This document shows positions 55,565 to 64,000 of a stretch of DNA of 64,000 bases, piece by piece (the stretch's first letter is position 1; each line of letters starts with the position of its first letter). Source of the stretch: Polymyxa betae. Taxonomy: Eukaryota > Endomyxa > Phytomyxea > Plasmodiophorida > Plasmodiophoridae. The notes beneath the pieces are model-generated. The model was not told the origin of the DNA, made no database searches, and saw only the letters and a list, made by a program, of their open reading frames with translations. A program made the position numbers and the translations under genes. Where the stretch lies: contig RBZT01000729.1 of the NCBI GenBank assembly GCA_003693705.1, forward strand, positions 1 to 64,000, in the 5' to 3' direction.

Positions 55565-57305
55565 ATGTCGTCTGCCCGCATTACCAGCGCCATGCGCCGA
55601 GGTGAGTTTGGAAGCGAAATATATAGTAGCCTGCTCTGAAACATAGCTTTTTAGGATTCTCGACGCAATCTAAGATTGCAGTCGCCAATCCAGTTGTTGA
55701 GCTTGACGGTGACCTTAATGAAAGTTTTAAAATCTTTGCAATGAAACATGTACAGGTGATGAGATGACCCGTGTCATTTGGGCCTTGATTAAGGAAAAAT
55801 TGATTAACCCGTATCTGGATCTGGAAGTGAAATACTTTGATTTAAGTATCGAGAACCGTGAAGCTACTAAAGATCAGGTTACTGTTGATGCCGCTAAGGC
55901 CATCCTAAAGCACAATGTCGGCATTAAATGTGCTACAATTACTCCTGATGCCGCCCGTGTCAAGGAATTCAACCTGTAAGGATCGTTAATATTTGATTTG
56001 CCGCTTCTTGATAAAATGTCATTTGTAGCTCTAAAATGTGGCCAAGCCCAAATGGAACCATTCGAAACATTCTGAACGGAACTGTTTTCCGTGAGCCAAT
56101 TGTTTGTAGCAATGTCCCACGTTATATTCCCGGTTGGAAGAAGCCTATCGTCATCGGGCGTCATGCGTATGGTGATCAATACAAAGCCACTGACATCATC
56201 GTTGACGGTATCTCAACCAAACAAGTATAACTTCGTTCTGAAAACGCTCTAGGAAAGGGACGATTGGAATTGACTTTCACCCCAGAAGGAGGAAAGCCTC
56301 AGACCATGAAAGTATTCGACTTTCCTGAAGAGGGCGGTGTTGGTATGGCGATGTACAACACTACCGAGTCGATCAAGGGATTTGCTCATTCGTGTTTCCA
56401 ATACGCTCTTATGAAGCAATGGCCATTGTACGCTCATTCTTGTCGAGTTGTTCAATGTTTGTTCAATGTCTCATGATCGTGTGCAGATATCTCAGCACTA
56501 AGAACACTATCCTGAAGAAATATGATGGACAGTTCAAAGATATCTTCGAGGTAGCTTTAATTGTCTTGATTATTTCAGTTTTCTCATGTGCCAAAGGAAA
56601 TCTACGAGCAGGACTACAAGAGCAAATTTGCTGAGCTTGATATCGAATATCAGCATCGCTTAATCGATGACCAGGTCGCCCAAGCCGTCAAAAGCGAAGG
56701 AGGGTTCGTTTGGGCTTGCAAGAACTATGATGGAGACGTCCAGAGCGATATTGTGGCCCAAGGATACGGCTCGTTGGGATTGATGACCAGTGTTCTTATC
56801 ACTCCTGATGGGAAGACGATGGAATCCGAGGCTGCCCATGGTACTGTCACCCGACACTGGCGCTATTATCAGCAAGGCAAAGAAACCTCGACGAACCCGA
56901 TCGCTTCCAGTTAAGGACATGATCCAAATTGTTTTCCGATTTTCAAATGCCTGTTAGTCTTTGCCTGGACTCGAGGGTTGGCTCATCGTGCGAAACTTGA
57001 TTCTAATGATCAACTGATGAAGTTTTGCACCACGCTTGAAGATGTACACGATCTCATGCTTTTTCGTTAGTGCAGTTTGTTAATAAGATTGGTTAGGTGT
57101 GTGTTAAATCGATTGAGAACGGGCAAATGACGAAGGATTTGGCATTGTTGGTTTACGGTCCCAAGATGTCTCGCAAGAACTACCTGTAAACGCTTAGAGA
57201 CAATGATATCTATTTCGTCTATGCTAATGTTTGTTGTTCAGGGAAACCAAAGAGTATCTATCCGTTTTGGGCGAAAATCTTCAAAATGCATTGTCTGAAC
57301 AGTGA
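55565..57305 (+). CDS. IDH: NADP-dependent isocitrate dehydrogenase
   Basis: Converts isocitrate to 2-oxoglutarate and CO2 with NADPH formation. Ten exons, nine introns of 45-59 bp (first 55602-55654, last 57186-57241), 426 residues. The N-terminus [19 protein letters not shown] is basic and serine-rich, likely a mitochondrial presequence. Conserved blocks: [33 protein letters not shown] (substrate serine/asparagine), [73 protein letters not shown] (metal-binding Asp), [33 protein letters not shown], and the C-terminus [13 protein letters not shown] to NALSEQ. All catalytic residues seen. Alternative cytosolic location cannot be excluded. Confidence 0.96.
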
Positions 57306-58274
57306 TTTTACTGATTACAGCTCCTTTCTTTGCCCTTCCTGATAGCGCTGTCTTAAAGCATGTCGTCAAATGCCGATTTTGTTATTGTAGTGTTTAGACT
57401 GAAATTGCGATATGTGAAGTGGAATTGCTGAGCCATTTCAACTAGATAGAGCATGATACCAACCTTTTACCAACCTTTGTGAACGAGTTCGATTTTGGGA
57501 CGTAGCGGAAGGGCATCGTTTCCTGTCAATTGTTTAGCTCTGATATTCGTAAAACATAATCGTCAGTACTGATGTCATGGGTGTGTTTCCGATAATATTG
57601 CTAGACGTTTCGTACAGGGGATGCTGCCGTGGTCGAGTTATTGAAGGTCCTTGCTCAACTGAACATTCACATCGTGAATATTGCTTGTATTAGCGCATTC
57701 CGATTGATCTTACCTAATTTGGCGAATCGGTTCGGGAGCTGAATCTCGGCATTCTTCTTGGTATTCTGCTCACTTTCCATAATGTCGGATTGGAACAAGA
57801 TTCTTACCGATCGTCAAGTACCAGCTGGGTGGAGTAATCGGTATAATGGTTTAATAATTAGATTTTTAGCGGTAAATTACTTTTTTGGCAATATTAAATG
57901 AGATCAAATCTGTTTACGATTTCATCTGAAACCATGAATTAAGTGGAAGATCCAAAATCTGCTGCAATTGTCATCGCTCTCAACCTAAATATATATACCA
58001 TGCAGCCTCTTTATCACCCGCCGACTGTTGGCAAGCAAAAAACGACCTGAGAGTTACCGTTTCCAACTGGAATTTCAAAATATATTTTGGGTATTTCTTC
58101 GCAAGACATCACTTTTCTAAGTTAAAAGATTCGAGCAACCCACAGAATTTGGTATAATGCCATTGGAGATATTTCTCAGAATCCGCTCTGATTAACGTGA
58201 CCTTCCCAGATTAGGCACGCGTTCAGCAGTCAATTTACCAATCTCGTTGCTGTTGTTCAGCGTATCGTCCAAAG
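57306..58274. other. long intergenic stretch with short open frames
   Basis: About 970 bp, the largest gap in the window. Two short plus-strand frames look protein-like: 57617-57742, preceded by a TCGTACAG acceptor-like site and reading GDAAVVELLKVLAQLNIHIV, and 57782-57901, 39 codons starting MSDWNKILTDRQVPAGW. They could be unlinked exons of a small gene or upstream exons of the RasGEF gene. No RNA gene seen. Confidence 0.35.
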
Positions 58275-60768
58275 ATGGCGCAGAACAACACCAACGGGAA
58301 GATGCCTCTGTTCGAGCGCATGCTGACTTTAGATCCAGCCGATGTCGTTCAGCCATTAGCCATGAAAGCGAACGCCCTGTATCTAGCCTTAACACCAACC
58401 AGCATTGCCCAGGCCGCCACCGATGTCGGCGAGAACGATACAACAGGCGCCGTCTACGATATGCTGCGCGATTGGAAGGTTTGCTGATCATTATCATTTT
58501 TTCACAGCTTTAAAAGCGTTGCAGTACACAGAGCAATGGGCGGAACGAGCCATTCTGTCGTTTCGACGCTCGGAATCGGAGCAGCAGATGGCTGCAGTCG
58601 AATGGATCGCGTCGCTGATGAGGACCTGCAAAAGTGCTGGCGATCTACACCATGCTTCGGCCCTTCTGGCCGCCTTGCAGCACCCTGCCATAATTAGGCT
58701 GCCGGAGGTTCATGATGCCTTTAACTCCCAGCTTGGTAAAACTCAGGTCGGGATATTACCCGATTAAACGCCTCCAATAACCATTTTTAGATGCAAGCAA
58801 CGGTTGACATTATCACGAAGGACAAGGCGTATGTAGAATATCTCCAGCGACGCCTCGAGAAGCATACAGCGACGACACCGATCCTACGCATTCTAATGGA
58901 TCACCTGCGAGCGATAGCGCGACGTAACTCTGTCCCGGAAGACGGCAAGAACTCGAAGCTGATCAGGATGTTTGCGTCTTTCCATGGCAATGCCGACGAG
59001 CACCCGAGCCAGCGAATTGATCAATTCCTGTCCTTCCAGACGTTTCCATTCGAATCGGCGCTGCAAAAGAAAGCGTTTCGGCGACGATCTGTCGAGAACT
59101 CGGCGACTGCAGCCGTCGCCCAATTCTTGAAGGAATCGTACGACGTTGGCGAGCAGACTTACGCCCAACCAAATCTGATCCTATCACTCTCCAATCGCCT
59201 TCTTCCTTGGCCAGAGGCCTTCACTAACGACACTCCTAACCGGCATCTCGTCGGTCGCTACATGTCTTCTATGAAACTGTCCAAGGCCTCCGTAGGTAAG
59301 AATCATTAGAGGGCTTGATAATGGAGCGCGGCCCTCCATCTGTTAGGGCCCTTCCTTTAGAGTCCAGACAACCTCGCCCAGTCTTCATTTTTACATTTGC
59401 TATTCAGGGCGTCATGGGAGTCTGTCTGCCGACGCGCGTTCTGCAGTCGAACGCTCGATATCGCTAAGCAACGAATCGCCGCTACATTCAATGTGCCAAT
59501 GCCTCTGGGGTGAGGATGGTAGCACGGCGAGCGCCAAGCGTGCCGCCCTGATCCCCGTCCTGGATGATCTTGTTATGCAGGCATCGCAATCGCCTTCTCA
59601 TTTCCCGACTGGCGAATGGGAAGCCGCTCTGATCGAGTCGTTGGCTATTCTCGAGCCCGAAGACGAGCGCTCATTCCGCTTGCTGGTCATCGTCGAGTCG
59701 ACCCTTCTCAATTGGCAGTTTGAGAATCGGGTCGGTGGTATCGCCGACCGACTTCGGTCAACATTCAACGAGCTCGTTGCGAGATTCGGGGCTGTTGACG
59801 ACGTCACCGACGTTCAACGGTTGATCTTATTTTCGTTGTGTTCTCGAGTATCGCATCATGTTGCTGATTGGAGGAACAATCCCGACAGTCCTCAATGGTC
59901 TAATTTGAAAGAACTCATGCAGTTTGTAATTGGGGTCGTATTCGTTGAAGACGGTCCGCTCGTATTTGCTTCAGTCGATGCCCTATACGATCAAGGTCGG
60001 TGCTTGGATGAAGGCCTGCTACTGATCTGCAACGATATCTTATATAAGGCGCTTAAGATCAACCTCGACTCTTCCACCGATTCTCGCAGCCATTTGCGAA
60101 AGAATTTGGCGGCTCTACGATCATCGCAAGCTGTCATCAAAGAGTCAGTTGCGACATTGGAATTTATTAAATCGATCAAGGCCGAAGATCGTCAGTCAGA
60201 GCTTTTTCCCGCTGTTAAAAACATCCGGCGAATTCTCGTTGAAAGCCGCAAATCGGTCGACCACACAAGCGGCGTCGCCGCTCGCCTCAAAAATTTGATT
60301 CCTTTCAAATCATCGTCGTCGCCTGTTGCGAACCGAAAGGAGGGTGATCCAAAGGCGAAGCGGGGCTCGCTGGTGATGTCGCAATCGGGGACAATAGGGA
60401 AGTTGGCAAGGCAGGCGCTGGCTGAGAGTATCGAACGCCATCGAAACCATCGAAATGCACCTGCTGTGATCAGAAGAATATCGCAGAAGCGGGATATCCG
60501 AAGAAAGTCGTTAAGCGAAATTGAGCAACCAGCGGCCGCGTCGCCGCCGACCGTTCATGAGCAGCAGGCGGAGTCGCCATCGCAGAATTCGCAGACTCAT
60601 TCCACTCATTCGCGACGACGATCATCATTCCCGAATCGGATCGTGTTGGATCTTCCTGCAGCGAGCAGCAGTATGTCAGATGATGATGTTAGCGACTCTG
60701 AAGAGGACGTTACCGCGAAGCCACAGGCGACATCGGGCAATGAAATTGCCATGCTCCTTTTGCAATAA
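58275..60768 (+). CDS. RasGEF (CDC25-homology) domain protein
   Basis: Guanine-nucleotide exchange factor for a Ras-type GTPase. ATG at 58275 (MAQNNTNGKMPLFERMLTLD). The CDC25 domain begins at once with LDPADVVQPLAMKANALYLA, then QYTEQWAERAILSFRRSESE, IASLMRTCKSAGDLHHASAL, LAALQHPAIIRLPEVHDAFN and TTPILRILMDHLRAIARRNS, ending near FLSFQTFPFESALQKK. No REM domain is found ahead of it. The second half (from about 59420) is an unassigned helical region followed by a serine/arginine-rich, phosphorylation-prone tail (NHRNAPAVIRRISQKRDIRR; SSSMSDDDVSDSEEDVTAK). Introns lie near 58480, 58750 and 59300. The first junction near 58480 could not be fully resolved. Confidence 0.7.
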
Positions 60769-61638
60769 ACCACCTGCTGCGTTCATACCGAAGATCTCTG
60801 TTCCAATACGCTTTGAGGAAGGATGCCGAACATCATGCTCCGGAATTGATGCCTCAATCGACTCATTATATTTGTTCTAGCTACCAATACGCATGGCTTC
60901 GAATGTCTGAATTGCTTGCTGATGAACTGACACTCAGAGTTTTCCAGCACGCGACGATTTTGGCTAGAAAGATACGCGTCAATTCACGAGGTTCATTGTT
61001 GTCTTTGCTGGCCCGTTTGGTTTCTTCTTCAAAGCTATGCAACAGAATTGGCAACAGCGAGTACCGCGTTTCTGATATAAAGCTAATCGAAAACTTGACA
61101 TGTTACAGAATGTGATAAAGAATTTAAAGCCAAAAAGAATCCAAAGCCAATGGAAATGATGAATCGAGGTCGTTGATTTTATGGAAGAGCAGTATCTGGA
61201 TTGAGATCACTCCAGAAGGTGAAGCAATTCGGAGATCAACAACACTACCTAAGCGCATAGATTGCCCAATGGATGCATTCGAGATTGCCTCATTGAGGAC
61301 ATCACGCAGACGGCCGAGGACAGATGAATGGTGTTGAGATTTTACAGTTTACAAGGTTGAGGTTGAGGTCCAACATTTCTTGATTCTTTTAAGCCATTGA
61401 GGATCGATGACGAGGACCGACAAGCCTCAACATTAGTTACTTCGACTGGAATTTGGATTGTAATCTCGACATTCTATGTCTGTGGATTGAACCGACTTTC
61501 TGAAGTAATTATCGATATAAAACTGCTAGATTACACTCGCAATCCAACCCCAAATCGAGGCTTCGAATTTCAATTAACGATAGAACAAGCGGCTTGCAAG
61601 CATGAATTGCAGCGACCTTGGTTTGGATCGGAATAAAA
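60769..61638 (+). other. poorly defined region, possible small or decayed F-box-type gene
   Basis: About 870 bp after the RasGEF gene. A frame 60813-61115 holds MSELLADELTLRVFQHATIL, which has the spacing of an F-box start, followed by SRGSLLSLLARLVSSSKLC. Further short plus-strand frames follow (61200-61330 WIEITPEGEAIRRSTTLPKR; 61397-61636 LVTSTGIWIVISTFYV). I could not assemble them into one protein with normal introns. Either a gene with several small exons or a pseudogene. Confidence 0.3.
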
Positions 61639-62814
61639 ATGGAAACAAAATCCACCAATCTTGTCCATCGTCGATCGATCGGCCAAATATCTTCCGTTCA
61701 AAGGATGGAACGCCTCAGCGACCCTCAATGGATCTCGAGCGTCTTCGACGAGGCCGGGGTCGAGTTCGAAGTCGTCTCGTTATTAACTCCCGATGTCCTC
61801 CTGAACGAGAACCTACGCGACAAAGTCGGCGAGGAGATCGCCTATATGATCCATGAGCATCTCGAGCTCGAGATGCGCTACCGATCGTTGCTAGGTGAAT
61901 CGGATGACGCCGGCTTACGTCCCAGCGATCAGCTGTTCGATTGCTCGCTACAGCTTTGCGATTCGCTGCGAGCGTTATGTCGGCGATTTCGAGCTGCACC
62001 TCATCTGTTGAAGAACATTGATCGAACGAGACGCCCTCATGACGCGTCCTGGTATACAGTTCTGCAACAGGTCGCCAAATTCTTTCAAATGACACGAACG
62101 AAGCTGCTTTCATACGCCGACGACGAGAATTCGTCAGCCGATAAGCAGCTGGACGATCTGAATGCGACAATACACGAGGAGCGGCAGCGCGAGCATGAAT
62201 TAACAAAGTCGTTGATGAAGCAGAAATCGGAGCATGGCATCAAAATGGCACAATGCACAGCGAATATCGAGAAGCTACAACGAGAGATACAGAAAGCCAA
62301 GTTAGCGTTGACCAACCGCTCGACGAGATTGGAAAACGAGACCAAGACCGCATTGAATGACCTGAATCAAGAGAAAGAGGGCGATCAACCGCGAGTAGTT
62401 CAGGTTCAAGAAATTACAAAGAAGGCGGAAGCGTTGAAGGTTGAAGGTATGGAACGCGAGAATAAGCTGAGAAAAGAGATCAGGCGAGTCTATCTGGAGA
62501 CCGACGATCATATCGCCAAGTATGACGAAGCCATGATCAAGATGACGGCCGAGATCGAATCGTTAACGGCAGCATATGAGACGGATATGGTGAAGGTGAA
62601 GGAGATGCGGACTCTGGCCGAGGCGTTAATCAGGGAGCGAGAGACATATGAAGAACAGATTCGAGAAATGAAGAGGAAGATTGAAGAGGAAGAGCGATTG
62701 CGGAATGACAGCGCTGTTAAGATTCAGAGCTTGTATAAAGGATGGAAGACACGCAAAGACCTCGCCAAAGCCAAATCCAAATCGAAAGGAAAAGGCAAAA
62801 AGAAATCCAAATGA
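61639..62814 (+). CDS. IQ-motif coiled-coil protein, DRC10-like (dynein regulatory complex)
   Basis: Single exon, 391 residues from ATG 61639 (METKSTNLVHRRSIGQISSV); the next in-frame ATGs are also possible. The N-terminal half is helical (EVVSLLTPDVLLNENLRDKV; QLCDSLRALCRRFRAAPHLL). A long coiled coil spans about residues 175-360 (DDLNATIHEERQREHELTKS; ETKTALNDLNQEKEGD; YEEQIREMKRKIEEEERLRN). One IQ motif (KIQSLYKGWKTRKDLAK) is followed by a lysine-rich tail (SKSKGKGKKKSK). This order, with a single C-terminal IQ and Lys tail, is that of DRC10/IQCD in the nexin link of motile axonemes. DRC9/IQCG is the alternative. Together with BBS7 it argues for a motile flagellum. Confidence 0.62.
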   Translation: METKSTNLVHRRSIGQISSVQRMERLSDPQWISSVFDEAGVEFEVVSLLTPDVLLNENLRDKVGEEIAYMIHEHLELEMRYRSLLGESDDAGLRPSDQLFDCSLQLCDSLRALCRRFRAAPHLLKNIDRTRRPHDASWYTVLQQVAKFFQMTRTKLLSYADDENSSADKQLDDLNATIHEERQREHELTKSLMKQKSEHGIKMAQCTANIEKLQREIQKAKLALTNRSTRLENETKTALNDLNQEKEGDQPRVVQVQEITKKAEALKVEGMERENKLRKEIRRVYLETDDHIAKYDEAMIKMTAEIESLTAAYETDMVKVKEMRTLAEALIRERETYEEQIREMKRKIEEEERLRNDSAVKIQSLYKGWKTRKDLAKAKSKSKGKGKKKSK

Positions 62815-62899
62815 GACGTAGTTCGTTTGCTGCTAAAATTACAAATAAAACAACACTTTTCGAAACTTCATGAAGATCTGTACAAGATGATGACAAGAT

Positions 62900-64000
62900 T
62901 TATTTCGTTGGGAAGGCAAACGGTTCCGGTCGCAACAGTTGAGCAGAGGTCAGTCTAAGCTGATCAACAGCTAGCGTCTGCTGTTGTGATATGATCCGGC
63001 TATACTTGCACACCATCTGGTCATACGACTGCTCAAGCAGCGACAATTGCCACATGCACGTTGAGAAGGGTTTCAGCTGATCGGGATCGATGTCGCCATC
63101 CGCACGCAGCATCGAGTTCGAACCGCAAGTTTCGTTATCGAGAAGACGGGAGCATGATGGATACCTGCCTAGAATCTGGTACATTGTATGAAGACATGCC
63201 TTCGATAGGGTGCCAGGTAAATTCATTGCAAGATCGGCTATCTTGAGGGAAAAAGCGGCGACGCGTTCAGCAGAAACTTCTCGTCTTTTGATAAACATTA
63301 AATCAAGAGCAACCAGCAACGTCCCGATCAGCTCGTGGTTTTCGATCCAGGCAAGGTGGTCCATTTCATTGTACAGTCGGGCATAGAACCCGCGGGCATC
63401 AATAACGACAGCAGAGCCCTGCGCATGCAACATTCGGAAAGCGGCCACAATGCAATTCAGGATGGATCGAAGCGGCAGGTCCGGAACCGACATCAACTGA
63501 TCCAGCGACGCTAACAGATCGAGCAGCAGTTCAACGTTGACCAGATGGGCGAATTTCGCAAGCCCTTCTAAAACGGGAGGAAGCACGATCGATGACGGCG
63601 ACGATCGCAAGACCGTGAAATAAATTCGAAAGACTTTCTCCAGCAGAACCCGCTGTGTACGATTCACTTTGGCGGCCGATGGGGCAGCTTCGGCGACCTG
63701 CAAATCGCGCTTCAGATCGGCATCAATCTGGGCGCCCGTCTTCGATTTCTGAACTGGAAGAGACTTATTCAGAGGAAGAGCAGAGAGAAGGCGAACCAGA
63801 GAAGGTTGGATTTGATGTCGGTCATCGACAATAATCTTGCAAATCAGCGATACGACGTCGACAGCATGGTCAGCATTCGCTGGCTTGCTGACGAGCTCCG
63901 TTAAAGTCTGCGAAACCAGGGATCGAATCTCTTCGGAAAAAGGGTGATTCGCTAATGGCACAAGCGATTTGATGATGAGCTTGCAGTGATTGAAATGCGA
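62900..64000 (-). CDS. NOC3L: NOC3L, nucleolar complex protein 3 (5' part outside window)
   Basis: C-terminal part of the NOC3/FAD24 family. NOC3 acts with NOC2 in 60S ribosomal subunit export and in replication licensing. The frame is open from the right edge (FNHCKLIIKSLVPLANHPFS) to the stop at 62900, without introns. Family matches: RTQRVLLEKVFRIYFTVLRS, LPPVLEGLAKFAHLVNVELL (the most conserved NOC3 block), DLLASLDQLMSVPDLPLRSI, LHTMYQILGRYPSCSRLLDN, and STCMWQLSLLEQSYDQMVCK close to the C-terminus. It is convergent with the DRC10-like gene, the stops being only 86 bp apart. Confidence 0.92.
   Translation of the reverse strand, partial: SHFNHCKLIIKSLVPLANHPFSEEIRSLVSQTLTELVSKPANADHAVDVVSLICKIIVDDRHQIQPSLVRLLSALPLNKSLPVQKSKTGAQIDADLKRDLQVAEAAPSAAKVNRTQRVLLEKVFRIYFTVLRSSPSSIVLPPVLEGLAKFAHLVNVELLLDLLASLDQLMSVPDLPLRSILNCIVAAFRMLHAQGSAVVIDARGFYARLYNEMDHLAWIENHELIGTLLVALDLMFIKRREVSAERVAAFSLKIADLAMNLPGTLSKACLHTMYQILGRYPSCSRLLDNETCGSNSMLRADGDIDPDQLKPFSTCMWQLSLLEQSYDQMVCKYSRIISQQQTLAVDQLRLTSAQLLRPEPFAFPTK

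Noticed and set aside
1-64000. Transposons, CRISPR arrays, operons, prokaryotic ribosome-binding sites
   Set aside because: None seen: no reverse transcriptase, transposase or integrase motifs, no long terminal or regularly spaced repeats, and the genes are spliced eukaryotic genes.

Overview
This is a gene-dense stretch of nuclear DNA from a unicellular, flagellated eukaryote. It carries about 26 recognisable or probable protein genes on both strands, usually 80-600 bp apart. Most are split by GT-AG introns close to 50 bp. I see no rRNA, tRNA, transposon, CRISPR array or operon. A BBSome subunit (BBS7) and a probable dynein regulatory complex subunit (DRC10-like) imply a motile flagellum. 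A mitochondrial SDHD and an IDH with a presequence-like N-terminus imply ordinary mitochondria. The combination of a DD3-3 type surface protein, a protein with plant-type plus TRIM-type B-boxes and TTTAGGG-like motifs would fit a zoosporic protist of the stramenopile/rhizarian part of the tree (an oomycete- or phytomyxid-like organism). That placement is inference only.

Layout. 1-8 kb (minus strand): the end of an RGS-domain gene, an unrecognised helical protein, BBS7 and a Rab escort protein. 8.2-10.2 kb (plus): a dynamin-like GTPase with two C-terminal membrane segments. 10.5-25.9 kb (plus): one very large gene for TRRAP/Tra1, the pseudokinase scaffold of SAGA/NuA4 acetyltransferases, broken by dozens of small introns, five of which contain telomere-like motifs. 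26.2-30.0 kb (minus): a double B-box protein and a single-exon GNAT/FAM169-like protein. 30.5-33.4 kb: a CLK/LAMMER kinase, SDHD and an unrecognised gene. 33.7-37.4 kb (plus): a large DD3-3 type surface protein, a small secreted cysteine-rich protein and a basic orphan.

37.4-45.1 kb: a mitochondrial helical-repeat protein, TMEM42, the pseudouridine synthase PUS7, an orphan membrane protein and AMMECR1. 45.2-49.6 kb (minus): a full-length, internally duplicated ABCG transporter. 49.8-57.3 kb: proteasome subunit PSMA3, an unknown membrane protein, an F-box/LRR protein, a PAF-acetylhydrolase-like lipase with an N-terminal membrane bundle, a membrane-anchored pyrimidine 5'-nucleotidase and NADP-isocitrate dehydrogenase. 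58.3-64 kb: a RasGEF protein, a poorly defined F-box-like region, the DRC10-like protein and the end of NOC3L.

The genes are mostly housekeeping functions (chromatin, ribosome assembly, protein turnover, trafficking, metabolism, cilium) with no sign of a functional cluster. For PSMA3, IDH, PUS7, AMMECR1, NT5C3, CLK, SDHD, DD3-3, TMEM42, F-box and PAF-AH I worked out every splice junction. Each gives a closed frame whose length is a multiple of three. Exon borders of the remaining multi-exon genes are approximate.
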